Positions 8,340 through 16,679 of a DNA stretch of 34,019 nt are shown here, in pieces. The DNA is taken from positions 1-34,019 of the forward strand of contig JACMPC010000253.1 in the NCBI GenBank assembly GCA_014377705.1, in the 5' to 3' direction. A program made the translations under genes and the position numbers. The notes beneath the pieces are model-generated. The model saw nothing but the letters and a program-made list of their open reading frames with translations. It searched no databases and was not told the DNA's origin. The stretch comes from Dermatophilaceae bacterium (lineage in GTDB: Bacteria; Actinomycetota; Actinomycetes; Actinomycetales; Dermatophilaceae). The first letter of the stretch is position 1. Every line of letters begins with the position of its first letter.

Positions 8340-10562
8340 TCATTCAAGAGCAGTGTCCCCCGGTGGCGCCGCTGGCTGGTCGGTTGCTGCCATCAGGCTG
8401 GAACGCCCGAGCAATAGCGGGTCGAGGGCGGGCACTGCCAGCGGTGGCCGGAACAAGTAGCCCTGCACCTGGTCACATTGGTGGCTTTGCAGGTACGCCA
8501 GCTGCGGCTGTGTCTCCACGCCCACGGCGATCACCTCCAGGTCGAGGCTGCGGCCCATCCGGATGATCGCCGCGGTGGTGGCGGCAGCGTCCGAGCTGCG
8601 GGTGACGTCGCGGATGAAGCGGCGGTCGATCTTCAGCGTGTCGACCGGGAACCGGCGCAGGTACGCGAGGCTGGAGTGGCCCGTCCCGAAGTCGTCGATG
8701 GAGATCTGCACGCCTGCGGACCGCAGGCTCCGCAAGGTGGCGATCGTGTGGTCGGCGCTCGTCATCAGCAGGTTCTCGGTCAGCTCGAGCTCGAGCAGCC
8801 GGGCCGGGATCTCATAGATGTCCAGCGCGAGCAGGACGTCGTTCTCCAGGTCGCCCCTGACGAGCTGCCGCTGCGAGACGTTGACCGACACCGGAACCGG
8901 GTCGATCCCGCGACGGCGCCAGTCCCTGATCTGTTCGCACGCCGTCACGATGACCCAACGGCCGACATCGACGATGAGGCCCGACTCCTCCAGTGAGTAG
9001 ATGAACTCACTGGGCGGGACTATGCCGAACCCTGGCCGCTCCCAGCGCACCAACGCCTCCAGGCCCACGACATGCCCGCCTTCGAGCTCCACCTTGGGCT
9101 GGTAGTGCAGGACGAACTCCCCGTTCTTGAGCGCATGCCTGAGCGCCGTCTCGAGCTCCAGCCGGCGCCATACCTCGGTATTCATCGCGTTCGTGAAGAA
9201 CTGGAAGCCGTCGCGTCCGGACTGTTTGGCCTGGTACATGGCCATATCCGCGTACCTGAGCAGGGTCTCGGTGTCGGTTGCGTCTTCGGGATGCAGCGTG
9301 ATGCCGATGCTGGCGGTCACTGTCACGTTGTGGCCGTCCAGGCGGAAGGGCCTCGCCAATGCTGTCTGGATCTGCCTGGCCACGACCGAGGGATCGCCTC
9401 GCCCCTGCGGCATGGTCAGGATCAGAGCGAACTCATCACCCCCGAGCCGCCCAACGGTATCGCGGTCGTCCACGCACTCGACCAGCCGGTCGCTCACCTG
9501 GATCAACAGCTCGTCACCGACCGCGTGGCTGTGGCTGTCGTTGACGTTCTTGAAGTAGTCGAGGTCCACATGCAGGACCGCGACCGTCTCCCCGGAGGCC
9601 GAGGCGTACGCCAGCGTCCGGTTCAGGGTTTCGCAGAACAGCGTGCGGTTCGCCAGTCCGGTGAGCGTGTCGAAGTGAGCCATATCCTCCAGACGGCTCT
9701 GAACCCTGAGTCGTCCAGTGATGTCGTGCATGACGGTCACGATGATCCAGTCGGCTCCCGCACGCTGAGCCTGCCGGTGCACCTCGACCGGGAAGGTGGA
9801 CCCGTCCTTGCGCTGTGCGGTCTCTATGGAGGCAGTCCGGCCCCGGCCGGCAATGATCGCGTCGTACAGCGCCGCCAGCTGGTCGCGCGAGCTCGTGGAC
9901 AGCTCGGTTGGTCCGAGCTCTAGCAGCTCGTCCCGCGAGTAGCCCAGCATCTGGGACGTGGGTGCGTTGAGCGCGACGAACCGCATGGTGGTGCGGTTCA
10001 CGATCACGATCGAGTCGTGGGTGGCATCCATCGCCATCCGGAAGCGTTTCAGGTCCACCGTCCGTGCCTGTAGCTCTGCGGTCCGTGCCTGCGCCTGGGC
10101 TTCGAGGTTCACCTGGTGCTTCTCGAGGAGGTCGCTGAGCCGCTTCAGCCGCAGGAGGTTGCGTACCCGCAGCCAGAGCTCGGCCCGGTCGACGGGTTTG
10201 GACAGGAAGTCCTCGGCCCCCGCGTCCAGTGCCGCCAGGCGTGCTTCGCGGTCGGTCTGGGCCGTGACCATGATGATCGGAATCTTGCTGGTGGCGGGAT
10301 CTGACTTAACGGCCCGCGCGACCTGCCGACCGTCCAGCCCGGGCATCATGACGTCAAGAAGGATCAGGTCCGGCGGGTCGTCGGCTATGGCGACCAGGGC
10401 ATGCTCGCCACTGTCCGCAGTGCTCGTGACATAACCTTCATGCCCGAGCAGGGCCTCCAGGAGTCGACGATTCTGGCTCTCGTCATCGACGATGAGGATG
10501 TTGGCCGGCGCGGACACGTCGGGCGCTGACACGTCGGGCAGTGAGACGTCGGGAGCTGTCAT
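8340..10562 (-). CDS. receiver-PAS-GGDEF-EAL c-di-GMP signalling protein
   Basis: 740 residues. An N-terminal receiver (about 21-140) has phosphoacceptor Asp70 and Lys122. A coiled-coil linker leads to a PAS domain (about 170-285). The GGDEF domain has an intact GGDEF motif at 374-378 and a metal-binding Asp in HVDLDYF, but DDRD replaces the RxxD inhibitory site. The EAL domain (about 465-715) keeps Glu502, Asn561, Glu593, Asp623/624, Lys644, Glu683 and Gln700. Residue 680, which aligns by spacing with the RocR catalytic base Glu352, is Val (codon GTG at 8523-8525). It may therefore make c-di-GMP but degrade it poorly. The first 20 residues are three PDVS-containing pentapeptide repeats. The gene begins 10 bases after a response regulator. 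Confidence 0.93.
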   Translation of the reverse strand: MTAPDVSLPDVSAPDVSAPANILIVDDESQNRRLLEALLGHEGYVTSTADSGEHALVAIADDPPDLILLDVMMPGLDGRQVARAVKSDPATSKIPIIMVTAQTDREARLAALDAGAEDFLSKPVDRAELWLRVRNLLRLKRLSDLLEKHQVNLEAQAQARTAELQARTVDLKRFRMAMDATHDSIVIVNRTTMRFVALNAPTSQMLGYSRDELLELGPTELSTSSRDQLAALYDAIIAGRGRTASIETAQRKDGSTFPVEVHRQAQRAGADWIIVTVMHDITGRLRVQSRLEDMAHFDTLTGLANRTLFCETLNRTLAYASASGETVAVLHVDLDYFKNVNDSHSHAVGDELLIQVSDRLVECVDDRDTVGRLGGDEFALILTMPQGRGDPSVVARQIQTALARPFRLDGHNVTVTASIGITLHPEDATDTETLLRYADMAMYQAKQSGRDGFQFFTNAMNTEVWRRLELETALRHALKNGEFVLHYQPKVELEGGHVVGLEALVRWERPGFGIVPPSEFIYSLEESGLIVDVGRWVIVTACEQIRDWRRRGIDPVPVSVNVSQRQLVRGDLENDVLLALDIYEIPARLLELELTENLLMTSADHTIATLRSLRSAGVQISIDDFGTGHSSLAYLRRFPVDTLKIDRRFIRDVTRSSDAAATTAAIIRMGRSLDLEVIAVGVETQPQLAYLQSHQCDQVQGYLFRPPLAVPALDPLLLGRSSLMAATDQPAAPPGDTALE
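10512..10556 (-). repeat. three 15-bp tandem repeats at the gene start
   Basis: Directly after the first two codons of the receiver-PAS-GGDEF-EAL gene, three diverged 15-bp units encode APDVS, LPDVS, APDVS and run into the receiver domain. The units share the core CCCGACGT and the codon phase, so they expand the protein by five residues each. Confidence 0.9.
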
Positions 10563-10572
10563 GTCGGGGGTG

Positions 10573-10986
10573 TCATTCTGCCGGCAGACTCAAAGGCACC
10601 GTCTGGTTCGCGGGTGGTGGTGACACCTGCAGAAGGTGGTCCATCACGGAGTACAGCTCTTTGTACCGCAACGGTTTGACGATGTAGGCGTCACAGCCGG
10701 CGGTCTGGCTCCGCTCCTTGTCGGCCTTCATCGCCAGCGCGCTCAGGGCGATGATCGGGATGGCCTCGGTGGCCGGGTCCTGCTTCAGGATGGCGGTCGC
10801 AGCCAGGCCGTCCATGCCCGGCAGCTGGATGTCCATCAGGATCAGGTCCGGCTGCTCGTCCAGAGCCAGTCTCAACCCCGTTTCGGCGTCCACGGCGGGC
10901 AGCACGATGTGGCCGGCACTGTGCAGGAGCAGCGATGTCAGCTTCATGTTCGCGGGGTTGTCCTCGACGACTAGCACCTTGGCCAT
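10573..10986 (-). CDS. single-domain response regulator (DivK-like)
   Basis: 137 residues, a single receiver domain with acidic residues Glu8/Asp9, phosphoacceptor Asp52 in ILMDIQLPGMDG, Ser/Thr position in IIALSALAM and Lys in AYIVKPLRY (about 103). The MDIQLPGMDG signature and KAD region are typical of DivK/CheY-like partners of hybrid kinases. A Pro-rich tail of about 20 residues follows the fold. It lies 12 bases after the hybrid kinase gene and 10 bases before the GGDEF-EAL gene. It is therefore likely the diffusible phosphocarrier between them (inference from gene order). Confidence 0.92.
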   Translation of the reverse strand: MAKVLVVEDNPANMKLTSLLLHSAGHIVLPAVDAETGLRLALDEQPDLILMDIQLPGMDGLAATAILKQDPATEAIPIIALSALAMKADKERSQTAGCDAYIVKPLRYKELYSVMDHLLQVSPPPANQTVPLSLPAE

Positions 10987-10998
10987 CTGATGCTCCTC

Positions 10999-13530
10999 CT
11001 AGCGTCGGGGCAGGGCACGCCGGACCTCGGCCATGAAGTCAGTCGCGTTGAGGCCGGCCTTCCTGATGATGCGGACGGCGTGGCTCGGATCGGTGTTGAG
11101 GGCCTTGCGGTCAAGTGCCGTGATATCTCTGGCGGTGACGACCAGGATGGGGATGCCCGACGTGCCGGGGTCGGACTTCAGCGCACGGACGACATCGAAC
11201 CCGCTCACCTCGGGCATCATCAGGTCGAGCAGGATGAGATCGGGCTGCACCTGATGAGTCAGGGCGACGGCCTCGAGCCCGCTGTAGGCCCGGACCACCA
11301 CATAGTCCGGCAGGGTCAGGTACGCGGCGATCAGCTCGACCGCCCTGGGGTCGTCGTCGACGACCAGAACGGTACGCGTCCGGTCCTGCTCGTCGTGGAA
11401 GCCCACGTTGGTCAGTGCCTGCTTCAGCGCGGCGTGGCTGATCGGCTTCTGCAGGACCGCGACGGCGCCTTCGGCCAGGGCCAGGGGTCCATCGGAAGCC
11501 CCGGAGACGACGACGACCGGCACCGTGCCCAGGTTGTCGTGCTCACGGATGGTCGCCAGGAACTGCCATCCGCTGATCCCGGGCAGCTCGGTATCCAGGG
11601 TGATCAGGTCGAGGCTCTGCCGGGGCGCCATCCGCAGCGCTTCCTCGGCGCTGGAGGCGCGCAGGACGGCAAAGCCCTCAGCCGCGAGAAGTTTGCACAC
11701 CACCGCCGCGGAGTCGTCGTCATCTTCCACCACGAGTGCGACACGATCCACGATCCTGGCGGGGACCACCGTCACCGCCGGCACGTCTGCGCGCTCGGCC
11801 GGGGCAGGCTGGGGGTATGCCTGCAGCGGGATCCAGGCCGCGAAGCACGCGCCCTCGCCCTCCTTGCTGGCCACCGCCACGGTCCCACCGAGCAGCTCGG
11901 TCATCTGCTTGACCATCGCGAGGCCCAGCCCGGTGCCCTCGAACTTGCGTGCCAGGCTGCTGTCGATCTGGGAGAAGGACTGGAACAGCTTCGCCATGTT
12001 CTCCTCGGAGATACCGATGCCGGCATCGGTCACGCAGATCTCGAGGAACCCGGTGAACTCGTTCTCGGCCAGCTCGAACGTGCGGACCGGCCAGGTGCCG
12101 TCCAGCGTGCTGACGGCGCTCCGGGGAACCTGCCGGGCGCGAAGGGACACCAGACCCCCCTGGCTGCTGAACTTCACCGCATTGGAGAGCAGGTTGTAGA
12201 CGATCTGCTTGGTCTTGCGCACGTCCAGCTGGGCTACGCCAACATGATCATCCAGCTCGAGGTCAAGACCGATGCTGCGCGCCAGCGCCTTCTCCCGCAC
12301 GATGGACAAGGCGTTGGACAACAGCTGCCTCGCGTCCACCACCTCCATCTCGAGCTCCATCATCCCGGCTTCGACCTTCGAGAGGTCCAGGATGTCGTTG
12401 ATCAGCAAGAGCAGATGCTGACCGCTGGTGAAGATATCCCCGATGTACTCCTGCTGCTTTTCGGTCAGCTCGCCCAGGAGGCCGTCCTTCAGCGCCTCAG
12501 AGAATCCGATCACCGAGTTGAGGGGGGTGCGGAGCTCGTGCGACATCGTGGCCAGGAACTCCGACTTCATCCGGCTTGCATGCTCCAGCTCGACGTTCTT
12601 CTGCTGCAGGGTGCGTTCTGAGCGCCGGCGGTCGGTCGCGTCGCGGGCAGCCACGAACACGCCCTGCAGGTCGTGGTGTCGATCGTGGATGGTCGAGGCG
12701 TTGTAGGACACAAACGTCTCACGCCCGCCTCGGGCACGGACGGTCAGCTCGTAGTCGGTCACCTGGTGCTCGGCCAGCACCCGCGCGATGCCCGCGTCAG
12801 CCCGGGCGGGGTCGGTGAAGAAGTCTCTGAACGGGACACCGATCAGCTCAGCGCGAGTACGTCCGGTCAGGGTCATCATCTGCTGGTTGACGTCGGTGAT
12901 GGTGCCCTCGGGATCGGTGGTCATCAGGGCATCGACGTTCGACTCAATCAGGGAACGCGTGTAGAACTGCTGGTCCCGCAGCTGCTGGTCCAGCAGCGCC
13001 TGGGCTGCCTCGACCTCTTTGCGGGCGGTGTTGTCGGTTCCGATCAGCAGGTAGCCGATGATGTCGTCCTGTACGTCGCGCAGCGCGGTCACCGAGACGA
13101 TGGCCGGGAAGCGGCTGCCGTCCTTGCGGACGTAGGTCAGCTCGTAGCTGTCCTCGATGCCTCGTTTGGCCTTGAAGACGAGGGCCTCGAAGCCGGGCGC
13201 GATCGGGGTGTCCAGCTCGGCGCTGAGCTCGGCCGCGCGCTTGATGAGCTCTTGGGGGTCGGAGATGTCCGCGGGGGTGATCCGGTCGACCACGTCGACC
13301 GCGTCGTATCCGAGCATCGCCTCGGCGCCGACGTTGAAGATCTGGATGACGCCCCGCTCGTCGGTGGCCATCTGCCAGAAGTATGCGCTGTTGAAGATGG
13401 CGTCCGACAGGGCGCTACGGGCCTTGATCTGTTGAAACCTGCGCTCCGCGGTGAGGGTGGCGGTGACGGTGACGGTGACGGGTGCACTGTCGGCCATGCC
13501 GGGGGGAGTGCTGTCCAGGGAACTGGTCAT
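10999..13530 (-). CDS. hybrid sensor histidine kinase (PAS-PAS-HisKA-HATPase-REC-REC)
   Basis: 843 residues from the ATG at 13530. There are two PAS domains (about 45-160 and 175-290), then the HisKA domain with phosphoacceptor His in FLATMSHELRTPLNSVIGF. The HATPase domain has an N box (IVYNLLSNAVKFS), G1 (VTDAGIGIS) and G2 (FEGTGLGLAMV). Two receivers follow: the first has Asp in ITLDTELPG and Lys in LQKPIS, the second Asp in LLDLMMPEVSG and Lys in RKAGL. No transmembrane helix is seen, so the sensor is cytoplasmic. An in-frame GTG at 13710 would add 60 disordered residues; 13530 is preferred because GGGAG precedes it. It heads the signalling block and probably phosphorylates the adjacent response regulators. 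Confidence 0.93.
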   Translation of the reverse strand: MTSSLDSTPPGMADSAPVTVTVTATLTAERRFQQIKARSALSDAIFNSAYFWQMATDERGVIQIFNVGAEAMLGYDAVDVVDRITPADISDPQELIKRAAELSAELDTPIAPGFEALVFKAKRGIEDSYELTYVRKDGSRFPAIVSVTALRDVQDDIIGYLLIGTDNTARKEVEAAQALLDQQLRDQQFYTRSLIESNVDALMTTDPEGTITDVNQQMMTLTGRTRAELIGVPFRDFFTDPARADAGIARVLAEHQVTDYELTVRARGGRETFVSYNASTIHDRHHDLQGVFVAARDATDRRRSERTLQQKNVELEHASRMKSEFLATMSHELRTPLNSVIGFSEALKDGLLGELTEKQQEYIGDIFTSGQHLLLLINDILDLSKVEAGMMELEMEVVDARQLLSNALSIVREKALARSIGLDLELDDHVGVAQLDVRKTKQIVYNLLSNAVKFSSQGGLVSLRARQVPRSAVSTLDGTWPVRTFELAENEFTGFLEICVTDAGIGISEENMAKLFQSFSQIDSSLARKFEGTGLGLAMVKQMTELLGGTVAVASKEGEGACFAAWIPLQAYPQPAPAERADVPAVTVVPARIVDRVALVVEDDDDSAAVVCKLLAAEGFAVLRASSAEEALRMAPRQSLDLITLDTELPGISGWQFLATIREHDNLGTVPVVVVSGASDGPLALAEGAVAVLQKPISHAALKQALTNVGFHDEQDRTRTVLVVDDDPRAVELIAAYLTLPDYVVVRAYSGLEAVALTHQVQPDLILLDLMMPEVSGFDVVRALKSDPGTSGIPILVVTARDITALDRKALNTDPSHAVRIIRKAGLNATDFMAEVRRALPRR
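13462..13479 (-). repeat. GTCACC hexamer repeated three times
   Basis: GGTGAC on the plus strand is repeated three times, giving the VTVTVT run near residue 18 of the hybrid kinase. It lies upstream of the first PAS domain, in a segment with no conserved fold. Confidence 0.85.
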
Positions 13531-13912
13531 GCCGGTCGCTCCCGGCGCATGGCGCAGGTTGAGCGAGCCGGTCTGCTGGTTCGTGATTCGGTGTCGAGCA
13601 CGTGCGGAACCTGTCTGTCTGGTGGCGTCTCGGCGGACAGTGGCTCTGACTTCTCCAGACTGCTCATGCGCCGTACTGCTGGCACCCGGTTCTGAGTACC
13701 AGCGGGCCACGATAGCCTAGCCGCGGTAGCCTCCGTTGTCAGTGGCATGGGGGAGCAGCGCCTTCGGTGCAACAGGCAATAGCGGGGTCCCGGATGTTAT
13801 CATCTAGCCTGCTGCTTCCCCGTGGACCCGGTGGCGTCAGCGAAGTGACGCGCCGCACACGCACCCCGGTGGCTCGTACTTGGCAGTGCGGAACCACCGA
13901 ATTGAGTCTGAG
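13531..13912. other. divergent control region of the signalling locus
   Basis: 382 bases between the minus-strand hybrid kinase and the plus-strand STAS/ATPase fusion. It contains a good minus-strand promoter candidate (13714-13742) and possible N-terminal extensions of both genes (GTG 13710 on minus, TTG 13880 on plus) that are not conserved-looking. No other gene is recognised. Confidence 0.5.
13714..13742 (-). promoter_or_regulatory. putative promoter of the signalling operon
   Basis: Read on the minus strand, CTGACA (13742-13737) and TAGGCT (13719-13714) are separated by exactly 17 bases, a good vegetative-sigma match. Transcription would start near 13707, leaving a leader of about 175 bases before the preferred ATG at 13530. 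Confidence 0.45.
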
Positions 13913-14962
13913 ATGCGGCAAGTCAGCAGTTCGCTGAACCTCCCTGTGGATCTTGACCCTGTGGATCTTGACGACCAGGTCATCCCGCTCCCGGACCGGC
14001 AGGCGCCCTTCGCCCCGGCCGAGGCCGCAGCGCGCCCGGCTGGCCGCCTCGCCACCGTTCGACAGGGGCGGGCCAGAACCCGCGCCATACGTCAGGTGGT
14101 GGTCGTCGAGGTTGCCGGCCGGCTCGGTGACGTGGTCGAGGATCTGGACCTGGCGATCCAGCTAGCCCTGGCCGACGGACCCCGTGGCGTGGTCTGCGAC
14201 CTGTCTGCAGTCACACCCGGTGCAGACCCGGACGCGGTTGGGGCGCTTGCGAAAGCAGGGCGGCATGCGCGCGACTGGTCCGGAATACCGGTGGCCGTGG
14301 CTTGCTCGGACCCAGAGGTGTGTGAGGCGCTGGAAGCCGACCCCGTTGGTGCTCATCTGATCGTGACGACGTCATTGTTCACCGCGGTGTGCGCAGTGCT
14401 GGCCGTCCCCTCAGTGGCAGTGGAGTCGCTCAGCCTCGCGCCGCACCCGACAGCGCCGCGCGCGTCGCGGGAGTTCGTCACCCGCACCTTGCTGGACTGG
14501 CGACTGGGCCGGGTCATTCCCTTCGCGACCCTGGTGGTCAGCGAGCTCGTGGCCAGCTCATCAGTCACTACCGGCACCCAGATCGAGGTGTCCGTCGCCT
14601 GGAACCTCGGAGCCTTGCGCCTGAGTGTTCGGGACCACGGCCCCGGCCTGCTGAGTCGGCCGTCGCCTGCCCTGTCCCTGCATGGGCGACGGCGCGCCGT
14701 CGTCTCTGGCCTCTCGCGCGCGTTCGGCGTCTTGCCCGCCGACGACGGTGGCACGGTCGTCTGGGCCGTGCTGGAAGCCCCCCGTCCGCTTCCGTCGGTC
14801 CGGCGAATCCGTTCAGGGCGTGCCCCCGAACGCCAGGACTCGCCCGTTTTCACCGATGGCCATGGCCTGGCGGAGCGGCCATTTTGCGCAGGGTCCGCCA
14901 GAGTTCCCAAAGCTGATCCGGTCCCGTCCTTACAAGGTGGCGACCACACGTTCGTTTTGTGA
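13913..14962 (+). CDS. STAS-like domain fused to a GHKL ATPase-like domain
   Basis: 349 residues. Residues about 55-165 resemble a STAS anti-sigma-antagonist domain (VVVVEVAGRLGDVVEDLDLA, then GVVCDLSAVTPGADPDAVGA). The phosphorylatable Ser/Thr usually found after 'DLS-x-V' is absent (GADPDA). Residues about 205-330 resemble an RsbW-type ATPase fold (FATLVVSELVASSSVTTG, LRLSVRDHGPGL, VVWAVLE), but the N-box Asn is replaced by Ser. Domains that normally sit in separate partner-switch proteins are thus joined and both look degenerate. The ATG at 13913 is preferred over an upstream TTG. It diverges from the two-component block and may interact with it (inference). Confidence 0.75.
   Translation: MRQVSSSLNLPVDLDPVDLDDQVIPLPDRQAPFAPAEAAARPAGRLATVRQGRARTRAIRQVVVVEVAGRLGDVVEDLDLAIQLALADGPRGVVCDLSAVTPGADPDAVGALAKAGRHARDWSGIPVAVACSDPEVCEALEADPVGAHLIVTTSLFTAVCAVLAVPSVAVESLSLAPHPTAPRASREFVTRTLLDWRLGRVIPFATLVVSELVASSSVTTGTQIEVSVAWNLGALRLSVRDHGPGLLSRPSPALSLHGRRRAVVSGLSRAFGVLPADDGGTVVWAVLEAPRPLPSVRRIRSGRAPERQDSPVFTDGHGLAERPFCAGSARVPKADPVPSLQGGDHTFVL
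13942..13971 (+). repeat. exact 15-bp tandem repeat at the N-terminus
   Basis: CCCTGTGGATCTTGA occurs twice back to back (13942-13956, 13957-13971), encoding PVDLD twice at about residue 11 of the STAS/ATPase fusion. Confidence 0.92.
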
Positions 14963-15071
14963 CGGGCCGGGATCGCACCTGGAGCCTTCAGCAGATGTGA
15001 GGCCACCCGGGGTGGGTCGGCGGGACAACACCGAGACGACGGGTGCTGGAGCGGGTGGAGACTATGCAACG

Positions 15072-16412
15072 ATGACGACACAAGTTGAGGTTGAGCCCAC
15101 CCGGAGCCAGAGGCTCGACCGCCTTCCGTTCACGCGGGAGCACGGCCGGCTGGTGGTCGGGTCCGGCCTCGGCTGGGCGCTCGATGCGATGGATGTCGGC
15201 CTGATCAGCTTCGTGATGGCATCGCTGGCGGTTCAGTGGCGGCTCGGGACCACCACCTTGTCGTGGATCGCGTCCATAGGCTTCGTGGGGATGGCGCTTG
15301 GGGCCAGTGTGGGGGGCCTGCTCGCGGACCGGATCGGCCGACGACAGGTGTTTGCCACCACCTTGCTGGTCTACGGGCTCGCCACCGGGGCCGCCGCGCT
15401 GTCGTGGTCGGTGGGGGCGCTGCTGGTCTTCCGCTTCCTGATCGGCCTCGGTCTCGGAGCAGAGCTTCCCGTCGCGGCCACCCTGGTGAGCGAGTTCGCG
15501 CCAGCCCGGATCCGTGGTCGTGTCGTTGTCGCGCTGGAGGCGTTCTGGGCGGTGGGCTGGTTGCTGGCCGCGCTCATCGGATACTTCGTCGTGTCCGCCT
15601 CTGACGACGGGTGGCGATGGGCCCTGGCGGTCGGCGCCGTCCCCGCGTTGTACTCCGCCTACGTCCGGTTCGGCCTGCCGGAGTCGGTTCGGTTCCTCGA
15701 GCAACGTGGTCGGGAGGCGGAGGCCGAGATCGCGGTCCGTCGCTTCGAGAGCGCGGCCGGTTTCGCGCCGCCGGAGCACCCTGCGCGGACACGAGTGCGT
15801 GCGGCCTCGGGTCCGGCCCCGGAATCGAGACCGGGGGACCTGTGGCGCCCGGGCCAGCGCCTGCGTACGGGGTCACTGTGGCTGGTCTGGTTCGGCGTGA
15901 ACTTCTCCTACTACGGCGCCTTTATCTGGCTGCCCTCCCTGCTCGTCGCCTCCGGGATGACCCTGGCGCGTTCCTTCGGCTTCACCCTGGTGATCACCCT
16001 CGCGCAGCTACCCGGCTATGCCACCTCCGCGGTGCTGGTCGAGCTGTGGGGCCGGCGGCCGACGCTGTCGCTGTTCCTGATCGGTTCGGCCGGCTCAGCG
16101 GTCGCCTTCGGAATGGCGGACAGCACGGCCGCGACGGTTGCCGGCGGGATGGCCCTGTCGTTCTTCAACCTCGGAGCATGGGGCGCGCTGTACGCCATCA
16201 CGCCCGAGATCTACCCGACGCCGCTGCGGGCGACCGGAGCCGGGTGGGCCGCGGGATTCGGCCGGATCGCGTCGATCCTCGCTCCACTGTCGGTTCCGCC
16301 CCTGCTGAAGGTCGGCGACAACCTCTTGGTATTCGCGGTCTTCGCCGCGTTCTTCCTGCTCGCCGCGGCGTTCACCTGGGGCCTGCCCGAACGCCGTGGG
16401 GAGCCCCTGTAG
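15072..16412 (+). CDS. MFS transporter, NiaP-like metabolite:H+ symporter
   Basis: 446 residues with 12 predicted membrane helices. The loop 2-3 signature of the major facilitator superfamily is GGLLADRIGRRQVF (about 77-90). The segment YYGAFIWLPSLLVASGMTLA followed by TLAQLPGYATSAVLVELWGRR (about 278-325) closely resembles NiaP-type niacin and aromatic-acid:H+ symporters. The substrate cannot be fixed from sequence; nicotinate or a small carboxylate is a reasonable guess. The ATG at 15072 puts the first helix after a 30-residue cytoplasmic head, while the upstream open frame is not protein-like. It follows the STAS/ATPase gene by 109 bases. That gap contains a small hairpin (CCACCC/GGGTGG near 15003-15016). 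Confidence 0.88.
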   Translation: MTTQVEVEPTRSQRLDRLPFTREHGRLVVGSGLGWALDAMDVGLISFVMASLAVQWRLGTTTLSWIASIGFVGMALGASVGGLLADRIGRRQVFATTLLVYGLATGAAALSWSVGALLVFRFLIGLGLGAELPVAATLVSEFAPARIRGRVVVALEAFWAVGWLLAALIGYFVVSASDDGWRWALAVGAVPALYSAYVRFGLPESVRFLEQRGREAEAEIAVRRFESAAGFAPPEHPARTRVRAASGPAPESRPGDLWRPGQRLRTGSLWLVWFGVNFSYYGAFIWLPSLLVASGMTLARSFGFTLVITLAQLPGYATSAVLVELWGRRPTLSLFLIGSAGSAVAFGMADSTAATVAGGMALSFFNLGAWGALYAITPEIYPTPLRATGAGWAAGFGRIASILAPLSVPPLLKVGDNLLVFAVFAAFFLLAAAFTWGLPERRGEPL

Positions 16413-16536
16413 TCCGGAGGCAGACCAGACTGACCAGCGGTTCTTCGCCGGGATGAGCGCCGTCTCCGCGCACCGGCCCTCTCCATACAGAACCTGTCCC
16501 GAGTGAAAGCGCCAGGCCATGTAGTCGGCGCACATC

Positions 16537-16569
16537 CTGGGGTCCCGTTGAGGGCTGGGGTCCCGTTGA
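16537..16569. repeat. 15-bp direct repeat with 18-bp period
   Basis: CTGGGGTCCCGTTGA occurs at 16537-16551 and 16555-16569, separated by three bases, upstream of the small gene at 16680. It is non-coding and may be a slippage product or a binding site pair. Confidence 0.9.
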
Positions 16570-16585
16570 AAGCGATGCGCTTTTC

Positions 16586-16607
16586 AGGTTGCAAGGTGGC
16601 GCAACCT
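16586..16607. promoter_or_regulatory. 7-bp inverted repeat, possible operator
   Basis: AGGTTGC (16586-16592) and GCAACCT (16601-16607) form a perfect dyad with an eight-base centre, about 75 bases before the ATG at 16680. It could bind a dimeric regulator of the small gene or form a short leader hairpin. Confidence 0.35.
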
Positions 16608-16679
16608 CTACAAAACTTAAAAGGCGTGCCAAAACACCTGGTATGCCTACGAAGGCACCACATTCAGCGGAGGAATTTC

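Noticed and set aside
10990-12621. Long plus-strand open frame (543 codons) opposite the hybrid kinase
   Set aside because: It mirrors the kinase codons and has no domain, start signal or neighbour support.
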